From CAVVYJ01 sp963752495 (GTDB taxonomy: Bacteria > Pseudomonadota > Gammaproteobacteria > Burkholderiales > Methylophilaceae): a stretch of DNA of 64,000 bases. Every line of letters begins with the position of its first letter. Positions within the stretch are counted from its first letter, which is position 1. The stretch lies in assembly GCA_963752495.1 (NCBI GenBank), contig CAVVYJ010000003.1:124001-188000 (forward strand). Reading direction: 5' to 3'. This document shows positions 25,249 through 34,281 of this stretch, piece by piece. The notes under the pieces are model-generated. The model was not told the origin of the DNA. It made no database searches and was given only the letters and a program-made list of their open reading frames with translations. The position numbers were made by a program, and so were the translations under genes.

Positions 25249-26543
25249 AACTCTCAGGCTGGGGACGCTACCCAACTATAGATTCAAGGCCTTTGTTGTT
25301 TAATAACCTAGCCGACCTTACTCAATCTCTGCCAAACCATGAAAGTTGCATACCATTCGGGCATGGTCGCAGCTACGGTGATTCTGCCTTAGCAAAGTCA
25401 CACATTCCCATGCGTCGATTAAATCGTATGCTTGCATTCGACAGCGCCACTGGCCTGCTGACATGTGAACCTGGCGTATTGCTTTCAGAGATTATTGAAG
25501 TTTTTTTACCTAGAGGGTGGTTTTTAAAGATCACACCTGGTACAAAATTAATCACCGTTGGCGGCGCAATAGCTTCCGATGTGCATGGAAAAAATCACCA
25601 CATTGAAGGGTGCTTTAGTGAGTGTATAGAAGAATTTCAATTACTTTTTCCTGATGGCACCATTAAGATTTGCTCCCCTTCTATAAATAATGATTTATTC
25701 AATGCCACTTGCGGTGGTATGGGATTAACCGGTGTAATTACACAAGCTAGCTTTTATTTGAAACGTGTCAAATCACAATGGATTAACCAAACAACAATTA
25801 AAACAAATAACCTCGAAGCCACTTTCAAAGCATTTGAGGCCAATTCGCATTGCGCTTATTCAGTAGCTTGGATTGACTGCTTAGCAAAAGGTGATTGCTT
25901 AGGTCGATCACTATTAATGTTAGGCGATTTCTCAGAAGACGGGGATCTTAACTATCTTGCAAAAAAAAGTCTTAACATCCCTATAAATTTACCTAGCGTT
26001 ACTTTAAATAGCCTTAGTGTGAAAATTTTTAATGCGCTCTACTACCAAAAAACACGCAACGAAATATCAACACAGAAAGTTAATATTGATAGCTTTTTTT
26101 ACCCGCTAGATTCAATTCAGAACTGGAATCGAATTTATGGCAAAAATGGATTTATTCAATTTCAATTTATTTTGCCCAAAGCGGTAAGCTATGAGGGTCT
26201 AAAACTAATATTAGAAAGAATCAGCGCAAGCGGTATGGGTAGTTTTTTAGCCGTGCTGAAGCTATATGGAAAGCAGAACCAGAATTGGTTATCTTTTCCG
26301 CTAGAAGGTTACAGTCTTGCTCTCGACTTCAAAATTCAAAAAGGATTAATAGCTTTTATTGACGAACTTAGTCAATTAGTAGCCAATTACGGGGGAAGAA
26401 TTTACCTAGCAAAAGATGCTCTCTTAAAACGTGAAGTGTTTGAACGGGGTTACCCTAATGCCGAAAGATTCCGTTTATTGAGAGAAAAGTATGGCCTTAA
26501 CTCGCATTTTCAATCACTACAATCTCAAAGGTTAGGATTATGA
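25245..26543 (+). CDS. dprE1: DprE1-like FAD oxidase (polyprenyl-phosphoribose 2-epimerisation, step 1)
   Basis: The 432-residue FAD-binding protein of the vanillyl-alcohol-oxidase fold contains GHGRSYGDSAL, ITPGTKLITVGGAIASDVHGKNHH and GGMGLTGVI. These are the segments that define mycobacterial DprE1. DprE1 oxidises the 2-hydroxyl of decaprenyl-phosphoryl-ribose to the keto form. No signal peptide is visible. It overlaps both neighbours by four bases and is followed by the matching reductase. L-gulonolactone oxidase-like enzymes share the fold, but the DprE2-like neighbour makes that reading unlikely. Only the family is certain; the exact lipid and sugar are inferred. Confidence 0.87.
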   Translation: MKLSGWGRYPTIDSRPLLFNNLADLTQSLPNHESCIPFGHGRSYGDSALAKSHIPMRRLNRMLAFDSATGLLTCEPGVLLSEIIEVFLPRGWFLKITPGTKLITVGGAIASDVHGKNHHIEGCFSECIEEFQLLFPDGTIKICSPSINNDLFNATCGGMGLTGVITQASFYLKRVKSQWINQTTIKTNNLEATFKAFEANSHCAYSVAWIDCLAKGDCLGRSLLMLGDFSEDGDLNYLAKKSLNIPINLPSVTLNSLSVKIFNALYYQKTRNEISTQKVNIDSFFYPLDSIQNWNRIYGKNGFIQFQFILPKAVSYEGLKLILERISASGMGSFLAVLKLYGKQNQNWLSFPLEGYSLALDFKIQKGLIAFIDELSQLVANYGGRIYLAKDALLKREVFERGYPNAERFRLLREKYGLNSHFQSLQSQRLGL

Positions 26544-27277
26544 ATTCACCTTGGTTACTTATATTAGGTGCTAACAGCGATATTGCTGTAGCAACCGCTC
26601 AGCGCTTTGCTAAAGAGGGATATAACATTTACCTAGCATCACGCAATTTAGAAGAATTAAGCAAAACTGCCGCAGACATTCAGATACGTTTTAATGTGCA
26701 AACCAAAGCACTATCATTTGATGCACGTGATTTTAAAAATCATAAAAGTTTTTACACTGACTTGCCTATCAAGCCTGCTGGCGCCATCATAGCTTTCGGC
26801 TCAATGCATGATCAAATTAAAACCCAAAGCGATTTTTTGTTGACCCAAGATACATTGGAATCTAACTATACGGGTGCTGTAAGTATTCTCGAAATTATTG
26901 CTGATGACTTTGAAACAAGAAAAAGCGGCTTTATTGTAGGCATAAGCTCTGTCGCAGGAGATAGAGGGCGTCAGAGCAACTATATATATGGCTCTAGCAA
27001 GGCTGCGCTTAGTACTTATTTGGCTGGCTTACGCCATCGGTTAAGCAAAACTGGCATAAGTGTGCTTACTGTAAAGCCTGGATTTGTACGAACAAAAATG
27101 ACAGCGCATTTAGATTTACCCAAAATGTTGACTGCAGAGCCTGCGCAAGTTGCTGAGGCAATTTATAAAGGTGCAATGCGCAAAAAATCCACAATATATG
27201 TAAAGTCAGTATGGAGATTTATTATGCTTATCATCATTCACGTACCCGAATTTATTTTCATAAGAACGAAACTCTAG
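26540..27277 (+). CDS. dprE2: DprE2-like short-chain reductase (polyprenyl-phosphoribose 2-epimerisation, step 2)
   Basis: This 245-residue short-chain dehydrogenase has a cofactor motif GANSDIAVATAQRF near the start, the catalytic pair Tyr150/Lys154 (YGSSKAAL) and the post-catalytic KPGFVRTKMTAHL. The C-terminal tail KSVWRFIMLIIIHVPEFIF is hydrophobic, as in DprE2. It would reduce the 2-keto intermediate made by DprE1 to polyprenyl-phosphoryl-arabinose. It is the last gene of the plus-strand set. A hairpin lies just after it, before the oppositely oriented tRNA gene. Confidence 0.87.
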   Translation: MNSPWLLILGANSDIAVATAQRFAKEGYNIYLASRNLEELSKTAADIQIRFNVQTKALSFDARDFKNHKSFYTDLPIKPAGAIIAFGSMHDQIKTQSDFLLTQDTLESNYTGAVSILEIIADDFETRKSGFIVGISSVAGDRGRQSNYIYGSSKAALSTYLAGLRHRLSKTGISVLTVKPGFVRTKMTAHLDLPKMLTAEPAQVAEAIYKGAMRKKSTIYVKSVWRFIMLIIIHVPEFIFIRTKL

Positions 27278-27290
27278 ACAATAATCCGTT

Positions 27291-27320
27291 AAAAAAAGGC
27301 CTGCATACTGCAAGCCTTTA
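27291..27320 (-). terminator. Terminator after the tRNA-Ile2 gene
   Basis: Reading the minus strand, AAAGGCTTGCA, a TA-rich loop and TGCAGGCCTTT form a stem with one mismatch. A run of T residues follows (plus-strand A run 27291-27297). It may also stop plus-strand transcription from the dprE2-like gene. Confidence 0.75.
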
Positions 27321-27326
27321 GTTTAA

Positions 27327-27405
<79 letters not shown>

Positions 27406-27423
27406 GAAACCTTGTTATTAAAC

Positions 27424-29375
27424 TTAATCCTGCCCAGTTTCGAGGAAGCTACGCAAACGTTCGGAACGCGTTGGATGACGTAATTTACGCAACGCTTTGG
27501 CTTCGATTTGACGAATACGCTCACGCGTCACATCAAACTGTTTGCCCACTTCTTCCAAAGTATGGTCAGTATTCATTTCAATACCAAAACGCATGCGCAA
27601 GACTTTAGCCTCGCGCGGAGTAAGTGATTCCAAGACCTCGCTCGTTGCATCACGCAAGCTGGCGTAAACAGCGGCCTCCATGGGTGCAAGTGTTGCAGTA
27701 TCTTCAATAAAATCACCCAAGTGCGAATCTTCATCATCACCAATTGGCGTTTCCATGGAAATTGGCTCTTTGCTGATTTTTAAAATCTTGCGAATTTTAT
27801 CTTCCGGCATTTCCATTTTGATAGCAAGCAAAGCTGGGTCTGGCTCCATGCCAGTCTCTTGCAAAATTTGACGACTGATACGATTCATTTTATTAATCGT
27901 TTCAATCATGTGTACAGGAATACGGATTGTACGGGCCTGATCAGCGATTGATCGAGTAATTGCCTGACGAATCCACCAGGTGGCATAAGTTGAAAATTTG
28001 AAACCACGGCGATACTCAAACTTATCGACCGCTTTCATTAGACCAATATTGCCTTCTTGAATCAAATCTAAGAATTGCAAACCACGATTAGTGTATTTTT
28101 TTGCGATAGAGATTACTAAACGTAAGTTAGCTTCAATCATTTCACGTTTAGCACGACGCGCACGCGCTTCGCCTGTTGTCATTTGCTTATTAATATCTTT
28201 AAGCTCTTTGATTGGAATACCCACTTTATTTTGTAGCGCAATCAAGCGATCTTGCTGATCAATAATCGAGTGCCGGTAACGTTTCAAGGTTGCAACATAT
28301 GGCTTATCGTCTTTTAATTCATTATCTAACCAAGATAGATTGATTTCATTACCCGGGAAGCTTTTAATAAAATGCGTGCGTGGCATACCAGACTTATCCA
28401 CACAAAAGTCCATCAGCTTACGTTCGTGGCTACGCACTTCTTCAACCATCAGCCGCACCTGATCACACAACGCCTCAACTTGTTTGGCAGAAAATCTAAA
28501 TGCTGTAAGTTCTTCCAGTACTGATTCATGCAGTTTTTTGTATCCGGCATCTTGTGAGCCTTTTGTCTCGCGGATAAGGTTCATCTCAGCATTTGCCTGA
28601 CGAATTACCGCAAAGCGTTTTAACACTTCTTCTTTCAGTTTAGCTAGAGCCTCCGCAGATATTGCGGCCGCTTTTGCGCCGTCATCATCACCTTCATCGT
28701 CATCTTCGTCCGCGTCCACATCTTCAGCTTCCGCGGCTTCCGCAACCAAGGCCTCATCAAGCCCGATATCACTATCTATCAAGACCATCCACCAAATCAT
28801 CAACGCTAATTTCATCTTTTTCTACTTTATCAACCAGCCCCAATAGCTCTGTAATGGTAGTGGGGCAAGCCGCAATCGCCTGCACCATGTGCTTTAAGCC
28901 ATCTTCAATGCGGCGTGCAATCTCAATTTCACTTTCGCGTGTAAGCAAATCTACCGTGCCCATTTCACGCATGTACATACGCACAGGGTCGGTAGTGCGG
29001 CCAAATTCCGAATCCACTGTAGCCAATGCCTGTTCAGCTTCTTCTACAGCGTCTTCATCTGCCACCGGCGGCGGTACGTCCGACATTAACAATACTTCTG
29101 CATCAGGCGCTTCTTCGTACACCTGAATACCCATGTCATTAATCATGCCGATAATGCTGTCGATTTGTTCGGACTCTTGCACATCATCTGGCAAGTGGTC
29201 ATTAATCTCGGCGTAAGTTAAATAACCGCGCTCTTTACCCAACACAATCAAGGTTTTCAGGCGAGTGCGGCGCGCCTCAGCATCCAGCGCCATGACGGCT
29301 GGATCTTTAGCGGCTTCCGCTGCTAAGTTTTAATTTTTCTTTTTCTAACGTTTTTTCTGATTTTGGTCTGGCCAT
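27424..29375 (-). CDS. rpoD: RNA polymerase sigma factor RpoD (sigma-70), frameshifted twice
   Basis: The housekeeping sigma factor. Region 1.1 is GKERGYLTYAEINDHLPDD. Region 1.2 is TDPVRMYMREMGTVDLLTR, followed by an acidic spacer. Region 2 contains NLRLVISIAKKYTNRGL and STYATWWIRQAI. Region 4.2 is TRERIRQIEAKALRKL. The best start is the ATG at 29375 (ribosome-binding site AAAGGA), reading MARPKSEKTLEKEK. One extra base near 29330 and another near 28780 each break the frame; removing both gives about 649 residues. Because the gene is essential, these are almost certainly sequence errors. It is the last gene of the rpsU-yqeY-dnaG-rpoD block. Confidence 0.93.
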
Positions 29376-29495
29376 GCGAATCCTTTAATCCTTCAATGTC
29401 ATGTTAAACAAAAAGAATTATTATCAATTAGGGTAACCTTCAATTATACCGCAATTTCATGTTTTTTAGTCGCAAAAAAATCAAGATTGCTGTAA

Positions 29496-31250
29496 TTAAG
29501 TCTTTGTTTGTGCTGGCGAACTTGGTTTAACGGTCAATTTTTTCAACATTTCACGTTCTTCTACAGTCAACGTACTAAACGGTTTTTCTTTTAACGCATC
29601 TAAGATACCGCCATCTTGCTTTTGTTGCGTCATTTTAGTTAATTGGGTGCAGGCGCCCTCAAATGCAAGAGCAATATCCAAACCATCGTCCAAAAGATGC
29701 AGTTCGCGCTGAATTTCGTGTAGCAACTTGGTATCGACTTGTGGCTCGATTGCGTGCAAAAGAGCCGCTGGCTTTGATTGCGGTTGCGCCAAAGCCGCAT
29801 GGATAGAAGCTTGCAGCAATGCATCCTCCGCGGTTAGTCCTTGTGCATAATTTAAGTGATTTTCTTTTGCCAAACTGGGCTGCATTAACAAGAGCAAGAC
29901 AAACTGCTTTTTTATCGAAATCGGTGTGCGCGATTGTTTTTGCATTGCCCTAGGAGCCGCATTTTTATTGGATGGTAGTCGCATCATGCTTTGCATTTCA
30001 GCGTCAGTCACTTGCGCAAGTTCGGCAATGCGTTTGCGCAACATTAACGAAAATCGCGGAGCTTGAATTTGCCGTAAAATCGGTTCTGCGTCATTTAAAA
30101 ACTTCACTTTATCTTCTTGCGAATTCAACGGATTTTCTTCAGACAAATGCTGCACGATGTACTGTGAGAGCGGAATAGCACTTTGCATTTCTGCTTCAAA
30201 CTTTTCCTTTCCAAATTCGCGCACAAAACTATCAGGGTCGTGTGCTTGAGGCAAAAACAAAAATCTCAGCTTCAGGCTATCCGTGAGTGCGGGCAGAGCA
30301 TTCATCGCCGCGCGCCAAGCTGCGGTGCGGCCTGCATTGTCGCCATCGAAACAAAATACAATTTCATCCGTTTGGCGCATGAGTTTTGTGATGTGAAATG
30401 GCGTGGTCGCCGTGCCCAGCGCGGCTACCGCGTATTCAATGCCGTATTGCGCCAGCGCAACCACATCCATGTACCCTTCCACCACCAACACGCGACCTGC
30501 GTCGCGAATAGCGCGCCTGCCAGCAAACAAGCCATAAAGTTCGTGGCCTTTTTGAAATAGCGGCGTTTCTGGCGAATTATAATATTTAGGGGTATCTTCC
30601 GGATTAATCACCCGCCCACCAAAACCAATCACCTCGCCCTTTTGATTGTGAATCGGGAACATAATGCGGTCACGAAACCGATCATAGCGCTTGCCTTGCT
30701 CGTTCGTCACCACCAAGCCAGCCGTGGTTAAAGCCTCGTTCTCGTAATTGGGAAATATGCTTTGCAGATTTTGCCAACCGGCAGGCGCATAGCCGATTTG
30801 AAATTTTGCCGCGATTTGGCCACTTAGGCCGCGTGCTTTTAAATAATCAATCGCTCGCTGCGATAGCTTTAATTGGTTTTTATAATAATTGGCAGCCTGT
30901 TGCAAACTCTCTTGCAAGCCAACCACCACCTTCTGCGGCGGCCGATCAGGGTCGCGCGTTTCTTGTGGAACTATCATGCCAACTTGTTTAGCTAACTCGT
31001 GAATGGCCTCCACAAAACTTAAACCCGCATATTCCATCAAAAATCCAATCGCCGTACCATGCGCGCCGCAACCAAAGCAATGGTAAAACTGTTTAGTAGG
31101 GCTCACCGTAAAGCTGGGGGATTTTTCGTTATGGAACGGGCAACAGGCAGAATAATTCGCACCTGCCTTTTTAAGCGGCACAGATTTATCAACTACATCG
31201 ACGATGTCAACGCGGTTTAAAAGCTCCTGTATAAAACTTTCTGGAATCAT
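29496..31250 (-). CDS. dnaG: DNA primase DnaG
   Basis: The 584-residue primase synthesises RNA primers at the replication fork. It has an N-terminal CHC2 zinc ribbon (residues ~36-65; CCPFHNEKSPSF and CFGCGAHG). The catalytic core has a TOPRIM segment VLVVEGYMDVVALAQYG, an acidic FDGDNAGRTAAW motif and a C-terminal helicase-interaction region. Length is normal and the frame intact. It sits between yqeY and rpoD, the conserved macromolecular-synthesis order. Confidence 0.96.
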   Translation of the reverse strand: MIPESFIQELLNRVDIVDVVDKSVPLKKAGANYSACCPFHNEKSPSFTVSPTKQFYHCFGCGAHGTAIGFLMEYAGLSFVEAIHELAKQVGMIVPQETRDPDRPPQKVVVGLQESLQQAANYYKNQLKLSQRAIDYLKARGLSGQIAAKFQIGYAPAGWQNLQSIFPNYENEALTTAGLVVTNEQGKRYDRFRDRIMFPIHNQKGEVIGFGGRVINPEDTPKYYNSPETPLFQKGHELYGLFAGRRAIRDAGRVLVVEGYMDVVALAQYGIEYAVAALGTATTPFHITKLMRQTDEIVFCFDGDNAGRTAAWRAAMNALPALTDSLKLRFLFLPQAHDPDSFVREFGKEKFEAEMQSAIPLSQYIVQHLSEENPLNSQEDKVKFLNDAEPILRQIQAPRFSLMLRKRIAELAQVTDAEMQSMMRLPSNKNAAPRAMQKQSRTPISIKKQFVLLLLMQPSLAKENHLNYAQGLTAEDALLQASIHAALAQPQSKPAALLHAIEPQVDTKLLHEIQRELHLLDDGLDIALAFEGACTQLTKMTQQKQDGGILDALKEKPFSTLTVEEREMLKKLTVKPSSPAQTKT

Positions 31251-31274
31251 AGCCGTGAGTATAAAGCTTGAATG

Positions 31275-31301
31275 AAAAAAAGGCGCATTAGCGCCTTTTT
31301 T
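31275..31301 (-). terminator. Hairpin terminator between yqeY and dnaG
   Basis: A GGCGC-ATTA-GCGCC stem is flanked by an A run and a T run, which extend the pairing and make it bidirectional. It lies 13 bases after the yqeY stop and 24 bases before the dnaG start. It would attenuate transcription from rpsU-yqeY into dnaG, as is typical in this operon. Confidence 0.85.
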
Positions 31302-31314
31302 AACATCACATTTT

Positions 31315-31758
31315 TTAACTTAATTTTGCTTTAATCAAACCGGAAATCTTGCCCATATCAGCCTTACCAGCTACAAGCGGCTTAATTGCTGCCATCACCT
31401 TGCCCATGTCTTGCATGCCCGCAGCGCCAGTATCTGCAACCACTTTATCTAAAATCGCTTTGACTTCGTCTTCAGTTAACTGTTGCGGCAAGTAGGTTTG
31501 CAGCACCACCACTTCCGCTTTTTCCACATCGGCCAAGTCAGTTCTGTTGGCAGACTCATAAGCGGCAATCGAATCGCGACGCTGCTTGAGCATTTTTTCA
31601 ATCACGCCAATAACATCCGCATCGGTAAGCTCAATCCGCTCATCCACCTCACGCTGCTTCATTGCTGCCAGCAGCAAGCGAATCGTGCCGAGGCGCGCAG
31701 TTTCTTTGGCGCGCATAGCGGTTTTCATGTCTTCAGTGATTTGGGCTTTCAAGCTCAT
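31315..31758 (-). CDS. yqeY: YqeY-family (GatB/YqeY domain) protein
   Basis: The 147-residue protein shows the YqeY signatures MKTAMRAKETARLGTIRLLLAAMKQ and, at the C-terminus, GMQDMGKVMAAIKPLVAGKADMGKIS. The same domain forms the tail of GatB in the amidotransferase that makes Gln-tRNA. The free-standing protein is thought to touch tRNA, but its job is unproven. It lies between rpsU and dnaG on the same strand, a common position. Confidence 0.92.
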   Translation of the reverse strand: MSLKAQITEDMKTAMRAKETARLGTIRLLLAAMKQREVDERIELTDADVIGVIEKMLKQRRDSIAAYESANRTDLADVEKAEVVVLQTYLPQQLTEDEVKAILDKVVADTGAAGMQDMGKVMAAIKPLVAGKADMGKISGLIKAKLS

Positions 31759-31804
31759 TTTTGCTATCTCAATATAAAATTAGGTATCTAAACATTCAAT
31801 ATCT

Positions 31805-31850
31805 AAAAAAGCCAAAGCCGCGTCTAGTTTTGCTAGCGCGGCCGTTTGGT
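31805..31850 (-). terminator. Terminator-like hairpin after rpsU
   Basis: On the minus strand GCCGCG-CTAG, a CAAAA loop and CTAGA-CGCGGC form an imperfect stem, followed at a short distance by TTTTTTAG. It lies just after the rpsU stop and may set the high rpsU to low dnaG expression ratio. Confidence 0.65.
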
Positions 31851-31864
31851 GAATCCTGTAAAAC

Positions 31865-32077
31865 TTAGTAAAGTTTAGCTGGAAGTGTTTGGTTGCGTAA
31901 GCGGCGATATTGGCGCTTAACAGCAGCAGCAGCTTTACGTTTACGTTCCCAAGTTGGTTTTTCGTAAAACTCGCGCGCGCGCAAGTCGTTAATCAAACCA
32001 GTTTTTTCAATCAAGCGTTTAAAACGGCGCAGGGCAACGTCAAACGGCTCATTTTCTTTTACGCGTACTGATGACAT
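31865..32077 (-). CDS. rpsU: 30S ribosomal protein S21
   Basis: From the ATG at 32077 the product is 70 residues (MSSVRVKENEPFDVALRRF... RQYRRLRNQTLPAKLY), the usual S21 size. The longer frame to 32125 is discarded. S21 helps mRNA-rRNA base pairing at initiation. It is the first gene of the macromolecular-synthesis block and is transcribed away from tsaD, which starts 110 bases away on the other strand. Confidence 0.97.
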   Translation of the reverse strand: MSSVRVKENEPFDVALRRFKRLIEKTGLINDLRAREFYEKPTWERKRKAAAAVKRQYRRLRNQTLPAKLY

Positions 32078-32187
32078 ACAATCACTATCCTTTTGAATTT
32101 GGCGATGCTGCAATTGATGTAGCATCGAAAACCGCGTATTCTAGCGCGTTAGTTTGGTTTAGGCAATGACTTTATGCTAGGTTTTAC

Positions 32188-33240
32188 ATGTTAGTTTTGG
32201 GAATAGAATCTTCGTGCGACGAGACCGGTGTCGCGCTATATGATACTGAGCGCGGTTTATTGGCGCATGCATTGCATTCGCAAGTGGAAATGCACGCCGA
32301 ATTTGGCGGCGTTGTGCCAGAGCTCGCCTCGCGCGACCATATTCAGCGTGTGTTGCCGCTTACGCAAAAAATCCTGAAAACTGCAAATAAAACATTGGCT
32401 GATATTAATGGCATTGCCTATACACAAGGCCCGGGGCTCGCTGGCGCGCTGCTGGTGGGGGCGAGCATCGCGCAATCACTCGCCTTTGCACTCAATGTGC
32501 CAAGCATCGGCGTACACCATTTAGAAGGGCATTTACTTGCGCCCTTGCTGGAAGAAAATCCCCCACAGTTTCCTTTTGTCGCGTTATTGGTTTCTGGTGG
32601 CCACAGTCAGTTAATGCGTGTGGATGGCATTGGTCAATACACGCTGCTGGGTGACACCCTCGACGACGCAGCTGGAGAAGCTTTTGATAAAACCGCAAAA
32701 CTGCTTGGACTTGGCTATCCAGGTGGGCCAGCACTTGCAAAACTGGCTGACTCAAATCATGCAGAACAAGGTAAAAATAAGTTTAAATTACCTCGCCCGA
32801 TGTTGCATAGTGGCGATTTAAACTTTAGTTTTAGTGGTTTAAAGACAGCCGTTCTAACGCTAGTGAATGCTAACTTACCATTAACCAATGAGGTAGCTGC
32901 AAATATTGCATGGGAGTTTCAGGAAGCTGTAACCGAGATTTTAACCACCAAATGCATGGCAGCGTTACGCGAAACTGGTTTGGATAATCTGATTGTTTCG
33001 GGCGGCGTGGGCGCAAACACAAGGCTACGCGAGCGCTTGAACGCCGCAACCAAACGTAAGCTTTGCAAGGTGAGTTATCCGCGCTTGGAATTTTGCACCG
33101 ATAATGGCGCAATGATTGCCTTTGCGGGTGCGATGAGATTAAAACAAACTGCCCCGCAAACCAATAACCAAGCGGTGGTTGGCAATTATGCTTTTAGCGT
33201 AAAACCGCGCTGGGATTTAGCGGAATTAATGAAGCCTTAA
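32188..33240 (+). CDS. tsaD: tRNA N6-threonylcarbamoyladenosine transferase TsaD
   Basis: This 350-residue ASKHA-fold enzyme transfers the threonylcarbamoyl group to A37 of ANN-decoding tRNAs, working with TsaB, TsaC and TsaE. The N-terminal LGIESSCDETGVALYD, the metal-binding histidines in GVHHLEGHLLAP and the late VSGGVGANTRLRERL segment are diagnostic. The frame is intact and the length typical. It is divergent from rpsU, as in many proteobacteria, and overlaps the end of plsY by four bases tail to tail. Confidence 0.96.
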   Translation: MLVLGIESSCDETGVALYDTERGLLAHALHSQVEMHAEFGGVVPELASRDHIQRVLPLTQKILKTANKTLADINGIAYTQGPGLAGALLVGASIAQSLAFALNVPSIGVHHLEGHLLAPLLEENPPQFPFVALLVSGGHSQLMRVDGIGQYTLLGDTLDDAAGEAFDKTAKLLGLGYPGGPALAKLADSNHAEQGKNKFKLPRPMLHSGDLNFSFSGLKTAVLTLVNANLPLTNEVAANIAWEFQEAVTEILTTKCMAALRETGLDNLIVSGGVGANTRLRERLNAATKRKLCKVSYPRLEFCTDNGAMIAFAGAMRLKQTAPQTNNQAVVGNYAFSVKPRWDLAELMKP

Positions 33241-33863
33241 GATTTTGTTTTACCGAAACCCGATTCGGTTCCAGCGAGCAATTTCTTGATATTTCCCCTG
33301 TGTCGCCAAATTAGCAATACGGCCAACACCAGCACCATCATCAAATAATCTTTGTAGGGCTGCAAGTAATAATAAGCATGCACTGGTGCCAGCAGGGCAG
33401 CGATGATGCTGGCTAATGAGGCATAGCGGCTAAACGCGAACACGATTATCCAAGTGACCACCGCACCCAGCGCAACCCATGGTGAAATGGCCAGCAACAC
33501 ACCCAACGCGGTGGCTACGCCCTTGCCACCTTTAAATTTAAAAAATATCGGGTACAAATGCCCTAAAAACACAGCAATGCCCACCCAACTCACCACCCAC
33601 ATCAACATATCGGCCTGCAGGGCCGCCCACACTGGCAGCCAGCCTTTAAGCGCATCGCCCAGCAGTGTTAAAATCGCGGCAGATTTTTTGCCGCTACGCA
33701 GCACATTAGTCGCACCCGGGTTGCCACTGCCCACAGTGCGCGGGTCTGGCAGGCCAAATGCCTTGCTTACCAAAATGCCAAAAGAGACTGAGCCAAGCAA
33801 ATAGGCACCAGCAATCCACAGCAATGGGATTAATGTAACGGGAACAAAACCTAAGTCACTCAT
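33237..33863 (-). CDS. plsY: Acyl-phosphate:glycerol-3-phosphate acyltransferase PlsY
   Basis: The 208-residue inner-membrane enzyme makes lysophosphatidic acid from acyl-phosphate, the first step of phospholipid synthesis. It has about five membrane segments and the three family motifs: LLGSVSFGILVSK, GSGNPGATNVLRSGKK and GHLYPIFFKFKGGKGVAT. It is divergent from folB, 61 bases away. Confidence 0.95.
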   Translation of the reverse strand: MSDLGFVPVTLIPLLWIAGAYLLGSVSFGILVSKAFGLPDPRTVGSGNPGATNVLRSGKKSAAILTLLGDALKGWLPVWAALQADMLMWVVSWVGIAVFLGHLYPIFFKFKGGKGVATALGVLLAISPWVALGAVVTWIIVFAFSRYASLASIIAALLAPVHAYYYLQPYKDYLMMVLVLAVLLIWRHRGNIKKLLAGTESGFGKTKS

Positions 33864-33924
33864 AAATTTAAACCGTTCGTAGTAAGATGCTAATTATCAA
33901 CTACCACATTCTAAACCAAAAAAT

Positions 33925-34281
33925 ATGGACACGATATTTTTAGAGCAAGTCAAAGTCGAAACAAAACTGGGCGTACCCGAATGGGAGCGCATGGTGCCGC
34001 AAACCATTATTTTGGATATTGAAATTGGTTATGATTTAAGCAAATCTTGCAAAAGCGACAATATTGCCGACACCATTGATTACGGCACTGTTGTAAGTCG
34101 CATCCGCGAAACATTAACTGAAAATAGCTTTCAACTCGTCGAAGCGCTGGCAGAGCATGTTTGCCAACTAATTTTAAAAGAATTTAAAGCGGAAAGTGTG
34201 AAAATTAAAGTTGCTAAACCCGCGATATTGCCGGGGCTGAAGGCGTTGGGGGTTATAGTTGTACGACACTCTTCAGAATGA
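33925..34281 (+). CDS. folB: Dihydroneopterin aldolase FolB
   Basis: The 118-residue FolB-fold protein converts dihydroneopterin to 6-hydroxymethyl-dihydropterin in folate synthesis. Segments ETKLGVPEWERMVPQ, IADTIDYGTVVSRI and FQLVEALAEHVCQLIL match the family, including the substrate-anchoring Glu and Tyr. The stop overlaps the next start by four bases (ATGA). Confidence 0.93.
   Translation: MDTIFLEQVKVETKLGVPEWERMVPQTIILDIEIGYDLSKSCKSDNIADTIDYGTVVSRIRETLTENSFQLVEALAEHVCQLILKEFKAESVKIKVAKPAILPGLKALGVIVVRHSSE

Noticed and set aside
28770..28820. Two separate sigma-factor genes in place of one rpoD
   Set aside because: The two frames carry complementary regions of a single sigma-70 and overlap by a few codons; one base restores a normal protein.
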